DNA of 64,000 nt from Geomonas anaerohicana (GCF_016458305.1 NZ_JAEMHL010000004.1:248001-312000), one strand, 5' to 3'; positions 33,903 through 42,740 are shown, counted from the stretch's first letter. A program made the numbers and translations. The notes: a model not told the origin generated them from the letters alone.

Positions 33903-35582
33903 ATGTCTAGAATCACGCTTGATCCCATCACCCGAATCGAAGGACATCTGAGGATCGATGTCGAAGCAAACGGCGGCAAGGTCACCAACGCCTGGTCCTC
34001 CGCCCAGATGTGGCGCGGCATCGAGGTCATCCTCAAGGGGCGCGCCCCGGAGGACGCCTGGAGCTTCGTACAGCGTTTCTGCGGCGTCTGCACCACCGTG
34101 CACGCCATCTCCTCGATCCGCGCGGTCGAGCACGCCCTCGACGTCGAGGTGCCGCTGAACGCACAGTACATCCGTAACATCATGATCGCCCAGCACTCGG
34201 TGCAGGACCACATCGTCCACTTCTACCACCTCTCGGCGCTGGACTGGGTCGACATCGTCTCCGCGCTGAAGGCCGATCCCAAGAAGACCGCACAGATCGC
34301 GCAGAGCATCTCCGACTGGCCGGGCAACTCCGAGAAGGAGTTCAAGGCTGTGCAGGACAAGCTGAAGGCGTTCGTGGCAGGCGGCAAGCTCGGCATCTTC
34401 GCAACCGGCTACTGGGGCCACCCGGCGATGAAACTCTCCCCGGAAGTGAACCTGATGGCGGTTGCCCACTACCTGAAGGCGCTCGACTACCAGAGGAAGG
34501 CTTCCCAGGCTACCGCCATTCTCGGCGGCAAGAACCCGCACATCCAGAACCTCGTGGTCGGCGGCGTCGCCACCGCGATCAACACCGAGAACATCGCGAC
34601 CCTCAACATGGAGCGCCTGATTTACCTCAGGACCCTGATGGAAGAGACCCGCGATTTCGTGCAGAAGGTTTACTACCCGGACCTCCTCGCCATCGCCGGT
34701 GCCTACAAGGACTGGTTCAAGTACGGCGCAGGCGTCACCAACTACATGGCGGTGCCGGAGTTCCCGGAAGACACCAAGAACACCAAGTTCCAGCTCCCCG
34801 GCGGCGTGGTCATGGGCGGCAACATCGGCGGCATCAGGATGGTCAAGGATCACCGCGACGACTACCTGATCAAGAACATCAAGGAGAACGTCACCCACGC
34901 CTGGTACGAGGGTAACGGCACCCTGCATCCGTGGGACGGCGAGACCAAGCCGGACTACACCGACTTCAAAGAAAACGGCAAGTACTCCTGGTGCAAGGCT
35001 CCGACCCTCGACGGCAAGCCGGTCCAGGTCGGCCCGCCGGCACAGATCATGGCCGCTTACGCCGCTGGCAACCCGAAGGTGAAGAAGCTTGTGGACGGCG
35101 CCGTGTCCACCCTGGGCATTTCGCTCAAGGACATCCACTCCACCATGGGCCGTCTCTTCTGCCGCGGTGCCCGCGCGCACGTCATGGCCGACCTGTCGCT
35201 GGAGAACCTGGACAAGCTGATCGCCAACATCGCTTCCGGCGACCAGACCTACGCCAACCACACCGTGATCCCGAAAGGCGAGTACCGCGGCGTAGGCTTC
35301 CACGAGGCTCCGCGCGGCACCCTGTCCCACTGGATCGTGATCAAGAACAAGAAGATCGAAAACTACCAGGCCGTCGTTCCCTCCACCTGGAACGCGGCGC
35401 CGAGGAACGACAAGGGCGAGATGGGTCCCTACGAGGCATCGCTCATGGGCAACCCGATCGCGGACGCCAGCAAGCCGCTTGAGGTGCTGCGCACCATCCA
35501 CTCCTTCGACCCGTGCATCGCCTGCGCCGTTCACACCGTGGACCCGGAAGGCGCAGAGATCACCAAGGTCAAGGTACTGTAA
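33903..35582 (+). CDS. hybL: [NiFe]-hydrogenase large subunit
   Basis: A 559-residue catalytic subunit. The N-terminal nickel motif RFCGVC holds Cys60 and Cys63. The C-terminal motif DPCIACAVH gives the other two nickel ligands, followed by a 15-residue tail that the maturation protease would remove after His544. RIEGHLRIDV is the usual N-terminal signature. It has no signal peptide and so is co-exported with HybS by Tat. Ribosome site GGAGG, 34 bases after hybB. The long inverted repeat after the stop may end or attenuate transcription before hybP. Confidence 0.97.
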   Translation: MSRITLDPITRIEGHLRIDVEANGGKVTNAWSSAQMWRGIEVILKGRAPEDAWSFVQRFCGVCTTVHAISSIRAVEHALDVEVPLNAQYIRNIMIAQHSVQDHIVHFYHLSALDWVDIVSALKADPKKTAQIAQSISDWPGNSEKEFKAVQDKLKAFVAGGKLGIFATGYWGHPAMKLSPEVNLMAVAHYLKALDYQRKASQATAILGGKNPHIQNLVVGGVATAINTENIATLNMERLIYLRTLMEETRDFVQKVYYPDLLAIAGAYKDWFKYGAGVTNYMAVPEFPEDTKNTKFQLPGGVVMGGNIGGIRMVKDHRDDYLIKNIKENVTHAWYEGNGTLHPWDGETKPDYTDFKENGKYSWCKAPTLDGKPVQVGPPAQIMAAYAAGNPKVKKLVDGAVSTLGISLKDIHSTMGRLFCRGARAHVMADLSLENLDKLIANIASGDQTYANHTVIPKGEYRGVGFHEAPRGTLSHWIVIKNKKIENYQAVVPSTWNAAPRNDKGEMGPYEASLMGNPIADASKPLEVLRTIHSFDPCIACAVHTVDPEGAEITKVKVL

Positions 35583-35585
35583 AAA

Positions 35586-35852
35586 GGCAGGGATTAGGGG
35601 CTGGGGGCTAGGGGCTGGTAAGACGGCTCCTGGCTCCCGGTCCTCCGTTCCCGAATCAGGGGCCGGGACTGGAAGACAGCGGTTAGGGATGTTTGGGTTG
35701 GGTGCTGCAAAGATTCGGCAAAACCGAATGGCTATAGGGGCGGGCACCAGCGAAAAAAGCTTGTGCAGCCGCCGGTACTCGTTTAATTTATAGCCTGGTT
35801 TTGCTAGCCCCCAGTCCCTAGTCCCTAGCCCCTGGTTTTCCCCCCGGCCTTT
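35586..35852. repeat. Long inverted repeat built from GGGGCTA/GGGACTA units, between hybL and hybP
   Basis: The left arm (about 35588-35618) is a run of GGGGCTGG/GGGGGCTA/GGGGCTGG units. The right arm (35809-35842) is the complementary CTAGCCCCCAG...CCCCTGG run, followed by TTTTCCCCCC. The 190-base interior carries TTCGGCAAAACCGAA and a GGCTATAGGGGCGGGC core. A related element lies at 56131-56326. Confidence 0.75.
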
Positions 35853-35871
35853 TCTTTTTTCTGGAGGTTAC

Positions 35872-36357
35872 ATGCAGGTCCTCATCTATGGCGCCGGCAA
35901 CCTGATCCTCTCCGACGAGGGGTTCGGCGTCCATTTCGTCAGACATTTAGAACAGCACTACCAGATCCCGGAAAACGTCGAGCTCTACGACGGCGGCACC
36001 CTGGGCATCATGGTGCACTTCAAGTTCGAGGAGGCCGACAAGGTTATCCTGGTGGACGTGGTGCAGGCGAAGGGCGAGCCGGGCGACATCTTTCGCTACG
36101 AGCGCGAAGACATCATGCTGAAGAACATCCCGGTCAAGATGTCGCCGCACCAGATCGGGCTGCAGGAGATGCTCCTGATCTCCGAGATGCGCGACGCGCC
36201 CAAGCCGGATCTCACGTTCTTCGGTATCGTGGCTCAGTCGCTCGATCCGGGTGACCAGCTCACCCCGCCGCTTCAGGCCGGGCTCGAAAAGGTGGCCGGG
36301 CTCGTTGTCGAGGAACTGGCCAAGGTCGGCGTGGAACTCAAAAGGAAAGATGCCTGA
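35872..36357 (+). CDS. hybP: Hydrogenase maturation protease
   Basis: A 161-residue endopeptidase of the HyaD/HybD family that trims the large-subunit C-terminus after nickel insertion. VLIYGAGNLILSDEGFGVHF holds the nickel-sensing acidic residue, VILVDVVQAKGEPGD the second, and MSPHQIGLQEML the His. Length matches the family. Start after TCTGGAGGTTAC. It sits 289 bases after hybL, across the inverted-repeat element. Confidence 0.94.
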   Translation: MQVLIYGAGNLILSDEGFGVHFVRHLEQHYQIPENVELYDGGTLGIMVHFKFEEADKVILVDVVQAKGEPGDIFRYEREDIMLKNIPVKMSPHQIGLQEMLLISEMRDAPKPDLTFFGIVAQSLDPGDQLTPPLQAGLEKVAGLVVEELAKVGVELKRKDA

Positions 36358-36393
36358 TCCCGTCAGCGGGGCAGCATTGCAAAGGAGAACGAT

Positions 36394-36567
36394 ATGTTTG
36401 GATTTGGTTTGCCCGAGTTGATCATCGTAGCCGTCATCCTGCTGGTGGTGGCCGGTCCCAGCAAACTGCCGCAGTTCGGCCAGGCGCTGGGGAGCAGCAT
36501 CAGGGGCTTCAAGAAAGCCATGAACGGCGACGACGTGGTCCAGATCAACGAGAAGAAGCAAGACTAG
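36394..36567 (+). CDS. tatA: Small TatA/TatE-type translocase subunit, 57 aa
   Basis: An ATG after AAAGGAGAACGAT opens a 57-residue protein: short N-terminus, transmembrane helix PELIIVAVILLVVAG, the FGPxKLP-like hinge (GPSKLPQFGQALG), then an amphipathic helix RGFKKAMNGDD, the TatA/E layout. Placed between the maturation protease and hypB, it likely serves export of the Tat-dependent HybS/HybL and HybA. It is shorter than housekeeping TatA. Confidence 0.88.
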   Translation: MFGFGLPELIIVAVILLVVAGPSKLPQFGQALGSSIRGFKKAMNGDDVVQINEKKQD

Positions 36568-36582
36568 CCGGAGGTTTAAGCT

Positions 36583-37440
36583 ATGTGTGTAGACTGCGGC
36601 TGCGGCCCGAACCACGACCACGATCACGAGCATGATCATGACCACGACCATCACGGACACCACCATGGGCACCACCACGGTCACGACCACCATCACGGTC
36701 ACGACCATGACCATGGCCATCACCACGGAGAGGGGCATAAGCACCACCATCACCACGAGCATTCCGCCGAGGAGAAGCCTGCCCGGAAGGTGGTGATCGA
36801 GACCGACATCCTGGCCAAGAACAACAGGATGGCATCGGGCAACCGCGCCCTGTTCCGCGAAAAGGGGCTGTTCGTGCTGAACCTGGTTTCCTCCCCCGGT
36901 TCGGGCAAGACCACCATCCTGGAGCGGACGCTCAAGGATCTGGCCGAGACCTGCCGCTGCGCGGTGGTCGAGGGTGACCAGCAGACCGATAACGACGCCA
37001 TGCGCATCGCCGCCACCGGCGTGCCGGTGAAGCAGGTGAATACCGGCGCCGGCTGCCACCTCGACGCGCACATGGTGCTGCACGCCACGGAAAGCTTCGA
37101 CCTGGACAACCTGGACCTGCTCCTGATCGAGAACGTCGGGAACCTCGTCTGCCCCGCCTCCTTCGACCTGGGCGAACACCACAAGGTGGTGGTTCTGAGC
37201 GTCACCGAAGGCGAAGACAAGCCGCTCAAGTACCCGCAGATGTTCCACGCCGCGGATATCATGCTGCTCAACAAAGTTGATCTGCTCCCCTACCTCGACT
37301 TTGACGTGGAGAAGTGCAAGGAAATGGCGCGCCGGGTCTCCCCGGGCATCCATATTCTCGAAGTCTCCAGCAAGACCGGCCAGGGCATGGACGAGTGGTA
37401 CGCCTGGCTCAAGAAAGGGATGGAGCGGTCCAAGGCCTAG
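36583..37440 (+). CDS. hypB: Hydrogenase nickel-incorporation GTPase HypB
   Basis: A 285-residue GTPase. The N-terminal MCVDCGCG is the high-affinity nickel site, followed by a His/Asp-rich stretch (residues about 11-60, over 30 His) for nickel storage. G1 is SSPGSGKTT, Switch/G3 VVEGDQQTDND, G4 LNKVDLLPY. The metal-binding Cys-His pair lies in TGAGCHLDAHMV. It works with HypA to load Ni. Ribosome site GGAGG. It follows tatA by 15 bases. Confidence 0.97.
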   Translation: MCVDCGCGPNHDHDHEHDHDHDHHGHHHGHHHGHDHHHGHDHDHGHHHGEGHKHHHHHEHSAEEKPARKVVIETDILAKNNRMASGNRALFREKGLFVLNLVSSPGSGKTTILERTLKDLAETCRCAVVEGDQQTDNDAMRIAATGVPVKQVNTGAGCHLDAHMVLHATESFDLDNLDLLLIENVGNLVCPASFDLGEHHKVVVLSVTEGEDKPLKYPQMFHAADIMLLNKVDLLPYLDFDVEKCKEMARRVSPGIHILEVSSKTGQGMDEWYAWLKKGMERSKA

Positions 37441-37461
37441 TCCGGACCTTTCGGTGACGAG

Positions 37462-39735
37462 ATGACCTCACGCGAGCGCGCCAGCCTGGAGATCGATGGC
37501 ATCGTGCAAGGGGTGGGTTTCCGCCCCTTCGTGTATCGTCTCGCCCTGCGTTTCGGACTCTCCGGCTGGGTGCGCAACACCGGCAAGGGCGTGCAGATCG
37601 AGGCCGAGGGGGACGGGGATAACCTCCTTGCCTTCAGCCACGCCCTGCGCGAGGAGGCGCCTCCGCTGGCCGTGATCGGGGCGCTCAGGTTCGAGAAGAT
37701 CGAACCCGCCGGTGACGAGGGGTTCGTCATCCTGGACAGCGCCAAGGCGGGGAAGGGGGGCGAGATATCCCCAGACTGCGAGGTCTGCGACGACTGCCTC
37801 GCCGAACTTTTCGACCCGGATAACCGCCGCTACCTCTACCCGTTCATCAACTGCACCAACTGCGGCCCGCGCTATTCCATCATTACCGGCATCCCCTACG
37901 ACCGCCCCGCCACCACCATGGCCGGCTTCGCCATGTGCGATGACTGCCTGGCCGAGTACCACGATCCGCTGAACCGCCGCTTCCACGCCCAACCCAACGC
38001 CTGCCCGGTTTGCGGCCCGCGCCTGAGCCTTTTCGATCGCGAGGGAGTCGCCGTAACTGGGGATCCGTTGCGACAGACGATCGAGGCATTGAAAGACGGC
38101 GCCATCGTTGCCGTCAAAGGGGTGGGCGGGTACCACTTGGCGGTAGATGCCTGCAGCGAAACGGCCGTCGGGCTGTTGCGCCGGCGCAAGAAGCGGGACG
38201 AGAAGCCCTTCGCCATGCTGGCCGCCGACCTGGATGCCGTGCGGCGTTACGTGCAGTGCTCGGACCTGGAAGGACGGCTTCTCGCCGGGGTGGAGCGCCC
38301 CATCGTGTTGATGAGGAGGCTGCCGCAGACGCCGGTTGCGGAGTTGGTGGCCCCCGGCAACGGCTGGTTCGGTTTCATGCTCCCCGGCAACCCGCTGCAG
38401 CACCTCTTGGCGCGCGGCTTCGGCGGCCCCCTGGTGATGACCAGCGGCAACCTATCGGATGAGCCCATCGCCTATCGCGACGACGAGGCGCTGCGGATGC
38501 TTTCCGGGATCGCGGACCTGTTCCTCGCCAACGACCGCGAGATCCACACCCGGACCGACGATTCCGTTATCCGCCTGTACCGGGGCGAGCCGCTCTTTCT
38601 ACGCCGTTCGCGCGGCTACGTGCCGCGGGCGCTGGCGTTGCCTGGCGAGCAGGCCAGCGTGCTGGCGCTGGGTGCGGAACTGAAAGCCACCCTCTGTCTT
38701 ACCCGCGGAGCCCAAGGCTTCCTCAGCCAGCACATCGGCGACTTGAAAAACGCAGCCACGATGGCGTCGCTGGAGGAAAGCGCCGGGCACTTGCAGCGCC
38801 TTCTGGAAATCACCCCCGACGTGGTTGCCCACGACCTGCACCCGGATTACCTCTCCACCGTGTACGGGCAGGAGTTGGGGCTCCCCTGCGTCGCAGTGCA
38901 GCACCACCACGCCCATATGGCTTCCTGCATGGCTGAGAACGGTCTGGACGGGGACGTGATCGGAGTGATCCTCGACGGCACCGGCTACGGCAGCGACGGC
39001 ACCATCTGGGGGGGCGAGTTCCTGGTCGGTGGCTACGGAGACTTTGGACGGCATGGCCACTTCGCCCAGCTACGCATGCCTGGCGGCGACGCGGCGGTGA
39101 AGGAACCGTTCCGCATGGCGCTCTCGGCGCTGCACCGGTTGCACGGCGACCAGTTGTTCCGGCAGCCGTTGGCCGTGTGTGCCGAGGTCCAGGAAGCGGA
39201 CCGCCCGCTCTTTTTGAAGATGCTGGAGAAGGGGATCAATGCCCCGCTCACTTCGAGCTGCGGCAGGCTGTTCGATGCCGTCTCGGCGTTGCTTTCGGTG
39301 CGGCACCGGATCAGCTACGAGGGGCAGGCCGCCATCGAATTGGAGGCGCTGGCAGAGGCCGGGAGTGCGAGCGAGCCGTACCCGTACCTGGTGACAGGGG
39401 AGGCGGGGGGTGTGCTGGACTTCGGCCCGGCCATAGCCGCCATCTGCGCCGACATTGCCGCGGGCAGAAGCCGCGCCGATATAGCCCGCGGTTTACATCG
39501 CACCGTTGCTGCCGGTATCGTGGATGTCTGTGGGCGAATCAGAACGGCAAGCGGCTTGGACCGTGTGGTCCTTTCGGGCGGCGTGTTCCAGAACCGGCTA
39601 CTGACGGAGGACGTGGCGGATCAGCTTACCGCCGAGGAGTTTAGAGTTTATTGCCACCGGCTGGTGCCGCCCAATGACGGCGGTCTTGCCTTGGGGCAGG
39701 CGGTCATCGCCGGCAGGATTTTTCGGAGAAAGTAA
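37462..39735 (+). CDS. hypF: Carbamoyltransferase HypF
   Basis: A 757-residue enzyme that activates carbamoyl phosphate for the cyanide ligands of the NiFe site. Domains in order: acylphosphatase (1-95, GIVQGVGFRPFVYRLA), two zinc-finger pairs (CDDCL...CTNCGPRYS and CDDCL...CPVCGPR), a YrdC-like domain (about 200-380, VAVKGVGGYHLAVDA), and a Kae1-like C-terminal domain (HHHAHMASCMAENG, VILDGTGYGSDGTIWGGE). Complete length. Start at ATG 37462, 21 bases after hypB; the ribosome site is weak. Confidence 0.97.
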   Translation: MTSRERASLEIDGIVQGVGFRPFVYRLALRFGLSGWVRNTGKGVQIEAEGDGDNLLAFSHALREEAPPLAVIGALRFEKIEPAGDEGFVILDSAKAGKGGEISPDCEVCDDCLAELFDPDNRRYLYPFINCTNCGPRYSIITGIPYDRPATTMAGFAMCDDCLAEYHDPLNRRFHAQPNACPVCGPRLSLFDREGVAVTGDPLRQTIEALKDGAIVAVKGVGGYHLAVDACSETAVGLLRRRKKRDEKPFAMLAADLDAVRRYVQCSDLEGRLLAGVERPIVLMRRLPQTPVAELVAPGNGWFGFMLPGNPLQHLLARGFGGPLVMTSGNLSDEPIAYRDDEALRMLSGIADLFLANDREIHTRTDDSVIRLYRGEPLFLRRSRGYVPRALALPGEQASVLALGAELKATLCLTRGAQGFLSQHIGDLKNAATMASLEESAGHLQRLLEITPDVVAHDLHPDYLSTVYGQELGLPCVAVQHHHAHMASCMAENGLDGDVIGVILDGTGYGSDGTIWGGEFLVGGYGDFGRHGHFAQLRMPGGDAAVKEPFRMALSALHRLHGDQLFRQPLAVCAEVQEADRPLFLKMLEKGINAPLTSSCGRLFDAVSALLSVRHRISYEGQAAIELEALAEAGSASEPYPYLVTGEAGGVLDFGPAIAAICADIAAGRSRADIARGLHRTVAAGIVDVCGRIRTASGLDRVVLSGGVFQNRLLTEDVADQLTAEEFRVYCHRLVPPNDGGLALGQAVIAGRIFRRK

Positions 39736-39754
39736 ATGCCCGAGGACTTTTCTC

Positions 39755-39853
39755 GCTCCTCCCCCCGGAGGGGGGAGGTTGGGAGGGGGGAGCTGTTTTC
39801 CACAGCCGCTACGCGCCCCCTCCCTATCCCTCCCCCTCCGGGGGCGGGGACGC
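39755..39853. repeat. About 100-bp two-hairpin repeat, copy A (between hypF and hypC)
   Basis: CCTCCCCCCGGAGGGGGGAGG then TGGGAGGGGG, a GCCGCTACG spacer, and CCCCCTCCCT...CCCCCTCCGGGGGCGGGGACGC. The same unit is found reversed at 49418-49520, matching over nearly the full length apart from about 15 central bases. Confidence 0.75.
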
Positions 39854-39912
39854 AGGCAAACCTCGAGACGACGAAACGGATACGAACACCGAGAGTGTAA
39901 AGGAGTCCAAAG

Positions 39913-40143
39913 ATGTGTGTAGGTGTACCGATGCAGGTGATCAGCATTGACGGCGATTTCGCCATGACCGAGGTCGATGGCGTGAAGCGCGAGGCGAGCC
40001 TGATGATGCTGGACCAGGAGATCAAGGTCGGCGATTTCGTTATCGTTCACGCCGGCTTCGCCATCTCCAAGCTGGACGAGGAAGATGCCAAGGCGACCCT
40101 GGAACTGATGCGTGAAGTATATTCGCCGGAGTTGATGGGATGA
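39913..40143 (+). CDS. hypC: Hydrogenase assembly chaperone HypC
   Basis: A 76-residue chaperone with the invariant N-terminal MCVGVPMQVISI; Cys2 binds the Fe(CN)2CO unit and the large-subunit precursor. EASLMMLDQEIKVGDFVIVHAGFAI is the OB-like core. Ribosome site AAAGGAG. Its end overlaps hypD by four bases. Confidence 0.97.
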   Translation: MCVGVPMQVISIDGDFAMTEVDGVKREASLMMLDQEIKVGDFVIVHAGFAISKLDEEDAKATLELMREVYSPELMG

Positions 40144-41231
40144 ACTACTCGGACAGCTTTCGCGACAAAGAACTGGTACAGGGGCTGGCGCGGCGCATCG
40201 CCGATCTCACCAAGGGCCTGAGCAAACCGCTGGTCTTCATGGAAGTCTGCGGCACCCACACCATGGCCATCTACCAGTTCGGCCTGAGAAGCCTGCTCCC
40301 CCCCGAGGTGAAGCTGATCTCGGGCCCCGGGTGTCCGGTCTGCGTCACCCCCAACAGCTATCTCGATCGGGCCATCGCCCTGTGCCGCCTCCCGGACGTG
40401 ATCATCACCAGCTTCGGCGACATGCTCCGCGTGCCTGGTTCCAGCTCCTCGCTCATGGAAGAGCGGGCCAAAGGTGCCGATATCCGCGTGGTGTACTCGC
40501 CGCTCGACGCCGTGCAGCTCGCCGCCAGGAACCCTTCGAAGCGCGTTGTGTTCCTTGGGGTTGGCTTCGAAACCACCGCCCCTACCATCGCCGGAAGCAT
40601 CCTGGCGGCCAAGGCCCAGGGACTGACCAACTACTTTGTGCTCGCCTCGCACAAGACCATGCCGCAGCCAATGGCGATCCTGTCCGCCGATCCTGATTTG
40701 CAGGTGGACGGCTACATCTGTCCGGCCCACGTCAGCGCCATCATCGGCGCCGATGCCTACCGTTTCCTGTGTGAGGAGTACAAGGTCCCCTGCGTGGTGA
40801 CCGGATTCGAGCCGACCGACGTGCTGCAGGGCGTGGAGATGCTGGTGCGCCAGGCGCTGGCCGGCGAGAGCAAGGTGGAGATCCAGTACTCACGCGTGGT
40901 GCGCTGGGAAGGAAACGCCAAGGCGCAGGCGATGCTGGCCGACGTCTTCACCCCTTTCGACGCCCCCTGGCGCGGTATCGGCGTGCTCCCCGGCAGCGGG
41001 CTGAGGATCGCCGACAGGTACGCCGAGTTCGACGCCGAACTGGCGATTCCGGTCGAGGTGGAGGAACTCAAGGAGCACAAGGGATGCCTGTGCGGAGAGA
41101 TCCTGAAGGGGAAGGTTTCTCCCTTCGACTGCCCGCTCTTCGGCGGCAAGTGCACCCCCGAGTCCCCGGTAGGCGCCTGCATGGTCTCCTCCGAGGGGAC
41201 CTGCGCCGCGGCCTTCAAGTACGGCCGGTAA
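40140..41231 (+). CDS. hypD: Hydrogenase assembly protein HypD
   Basis: A 363-residue iron-sulfur protein that assembles the Fe(CN)2CO centre with HypC. VFMEVCGTHTMAIYQFGL holds the catalytic Cys; GPGCPVCVTP the disulfide pair. The C-terminal [4Fe-4S] cysteines appear in KGCLCGEILKG, FDCPLFGGKCTPESPVGACM and SEGTCAA. Complete. Translationally coupled to hypC (ATGA). Confidence 0.97.
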   Translation: MNYSDSFRDKELVQGLARRIADLTKGLSKPLVFMEVCGTHTMAIYQFGLRSLLPPEVKLISGPGCPVCVTPNSYLDRAIALCRLPDVIITSFGDMLRVPGSSSSLMEERAKGADIRVVYSPLDAVQLAARNPSKRVVFLGVGFETTAPTIAGSILAAKAQGLTNYFVLASHKTMPQPMAILSADPDLQVDGYICPAHVSAIIGADAYRFLCEEYKVPCVVTGFEPTDVLQGVEMLVRQALAGESKVEIQYSRVVRWEGNAKAQAMLADVFTPFDAPWRGIGVLPGSGLRIADRYAEFDAELAIPVEVEELKEHKGCLCGEILKGKVSPFDCPLFGGKCTPESPVGACMVSSEGTCAAAFKYGR

Positions 41232-41246
41232 GCAAAATCAAAATCC

Positions 41247-41298
41247 GTCCGACCGGTCAGACCGGTCCGACCAGTCCGACCAGTCTGACTGGTCAGAC
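41247..41298. repeat. Tandem 9-bp repeat GTCNGACCN between hypD and hypE
   Basis: Five full units and a 7-base partial (GTCCGACCG, GTCAGACCG, GTCCGACCA twice, GTCTGACTG, GTCAGAC). Each unit has a GTC-N-GAC palindrome, so the RNA can form nested hairpins just before the hypE ribosome site. Confidence 0.8.
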
Positions 41299-41315
41299 AA
41301 AAAAGGAGCAGACTT

Positions 41316-42326
41316 TTGAATAACGACCTCATCCTCCTGGGCCACGGCAGCGGCGGGAGGCTTTCGCACCAGCTCCTCGACGAGCTGATCATCCCCCAGC
41401 TCTCCAGCGTGCCGGTCGCCGGCCAGAACGACGCGGCCCTGCTCAATGTCGGCGGCATCAGGCTCGCCTTCAGCACCGACTCCTACGTGGTCGATCCCGT
41501 CTTCTTTCCCGGCGGCAACATCGGCGACCTCGCCATCAACGGCACGGTCAACGACCTCGCCATGATGGGCGCCCGCCCCTTGTGCCTCTCCGTCGGCTTC
41601 ATCCTCGAGGAAGGTTTTTCCAAGGCCGAACTCGCCAGGATCCTGGCTTCCATGCGGGAAGCCGCTGACGCTGCCGGGGTCGCCATCGTCACCGGAGACA
41701 CCAAGGTGGTGCCGAAAGGGAAGGGGGACCGCATCTTCATCAACACCTCCGGTATCGGTGCGGTCGAGCACAACCTGCATATCGACGGCGCCTCGGCGCG
41801 GGTAGGCGACAAGGTTATCGTCAACGGCACCATCGGCGACCATGGCATTGCGGTCCTCTCGGCACGCGAAGGGCTGGAGATCGACAGCGGCATCCAGAGC
41901 GACTCGGCTCCCCTGAACGGGCTGGTGGCGGACCTGTTGCCGCTTGGCCCCGCGCTCCACGTGCTGCGCGATCCGACCCGCGGCGGGGTCGCCACAACCC
42001 TGAAGGAGATCGCCCTGCAGTCGGGCGTGACCATCACGCTGGACGAGAAGAGCCTCCCCGTCAACCCGGGGGTGAAGGGGGTCTGCTCGATCCTCGGACT
42101 CGACCCGCTCTATGTGGCAAACGAGGGGAAACTGCTGGCATTCGTGGCACCGGATCAGGCTGAAGCGGCCCTGGCGCGGATGCGCCGGCACCCGCTGGGG
42201 AAGGATGCCGCCATCATCGGCGAGGTCACCGGGGCCTCTGCCGGCAAGGTGCAGATGGAAACTCTGGTTGGTGGAGTGAGGGGAGTGGAGATGCTGGCTG
42301 GGGAGCAACTCCCCCGCATCTGTTAA
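41316..42326 (+). CDS. hypE: Hydrogenase maturation protein HypE
   Basis: A 336-residue PurM/ThiL-fold ATPase that dehydrates the C-terminal thiocarbamate to thiocyanate. The chain ends in PRIC, the invariant acceptor cysteine. LLGHGSGGRLSHQLLDELI and FSTDSYVVDPVFFPGGNIG are typical substrate-binding stretches; TRGGVATTLKEIA is the second. TTG start, with AAGGAG 7 bases upstream. Last gene of the hydrogenase module, followed by a terminator. Confidence 0.97.
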   Translation: MNNDLILLGHGSGGRLSHQLLDELIIPQLSSVPVAGQNDAALLNVGGIRLAFSTDSYVVDPVFFPGGNIGDLAINGTVNDLAMMGARPLCLSVGFILEEGFSKAELARILASMREAADAAGVAIVTGDTKVVPKGKGDRIFINTSGIGAVEHNLHIDGASARVGDKVIVNGTIGDHGIAVLSAREGLEIDSGIQSDSAPLNGLVADLLPLGPALHVLRDPTRGGVATTLKEIALQSGVTITLDEKSLPVNPGVKGVCSILGLDPLYVANEGKLLAFVAPDQAEAALARMRRHPLGKDAAIIGEVTGASAGKVQMETLVGGVRGVEMLAGEQLPRIC

Positions 42327-42372
42327 GGCCTCGCCGGCCTCGACCAACTCCCCGTTGTGGCAGGATACCCAG

Positions 42373-42400
42373 GACCCTTCTCAGTCGAGAAGGGTCTTTT
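42373..42400 (+). terminator. Terminator after hypE
   Basis: GACCCTTCTC / GAGAAGGGTC with an AGTC loop, then TTTTC. It overlaps the 3' end of the convergent PilZ gene. Confidence 0.75.
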
Positions 42401-42653
42401 CAAATTGCAGTCCCATCCCCTGGTCAGTGATTCTGACCACCTTTGCCTTCAGGTCGCACAATACCTGCGGCGTCAGCGTGTGGTAGATGGTTACGGCTAC
42501 CGTGTCGTTGAGCTCCAGCTTCCGTGCCGCCGTCACGAAGACCCCCTTCATACTGAGGTTCTCGACCTCTCCCTCGATGGTGCGGTCGCCCTGGTGGAGG
42601 TTCGCTTTCGCGTGTAAGGCCAGCCTGGCGAAGTTTCTTTTTTCCTTGTACAT
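42381..42653 (-). CDS. PilZ-domain c-di-GMP-binding protein
   Basis: A 90-residue protein that is a single PilZ domain. KRNFAR (RxxxR-like) near the N-terminus and NLSMKG (D/N-x-S-x-x-G) match both c-di-GMP-binding motifs, with the basic residues present. It has no other domain, so it likely works as an adaptor. The start follows GGGGCGATGT on the reverse strand, weak in ribosome match. Convergent with hypE. Confidence 0.85.
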   Translation of the reverse strand: MYKEKRNFARLALHAKANLHQGDRTIEGEVENLSMKGVFVTAARKLELNDTVAVTIYHTLTPQVLCDLKAKVVRITDQGMGLQFEKTLLD

Positions 42654-42712
42654 CGCCCCTCCTTTTTTTGTCCTTCATTGGTTTTTTGACCGGCGTTTTC
42701 GGCACAGACGTT

Positions 42713-42740
42713 AGTGTAGTCTAATCTTTTTTATTTGCAA
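42713..42740 (-). promoter_or_regulatory. Candidate sigma-70 promoter for the PilZ gene
   Basis: On the minus strand TTGCAA, 16 bases, TACACT, in an AT-rich stretch 60 bases before the gene. Confidence 0.45.

Noticed and set aside
30512-35582. Possible oxygen-tolerant (group 1d-like) hydrogenase
   Set aside because: The small subunit has ECTGC and GTCASYGG, with Gly where the two extra proximal-cluster cysteines would be, so it looks like a standard enzyme.
36600-36770. His/Asp codon repeat at the start of hypB as a microsatellite
   Set aside because: It encodes the known His-rich nickel-storage stretch of HypB and is in frame; no separate element is needed.
42327-42372. A small gene between hypE and the PilZ gene
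   Set aside because: Only 54 bases separate the genes and they hold the hypE terminator; nothing codes there.
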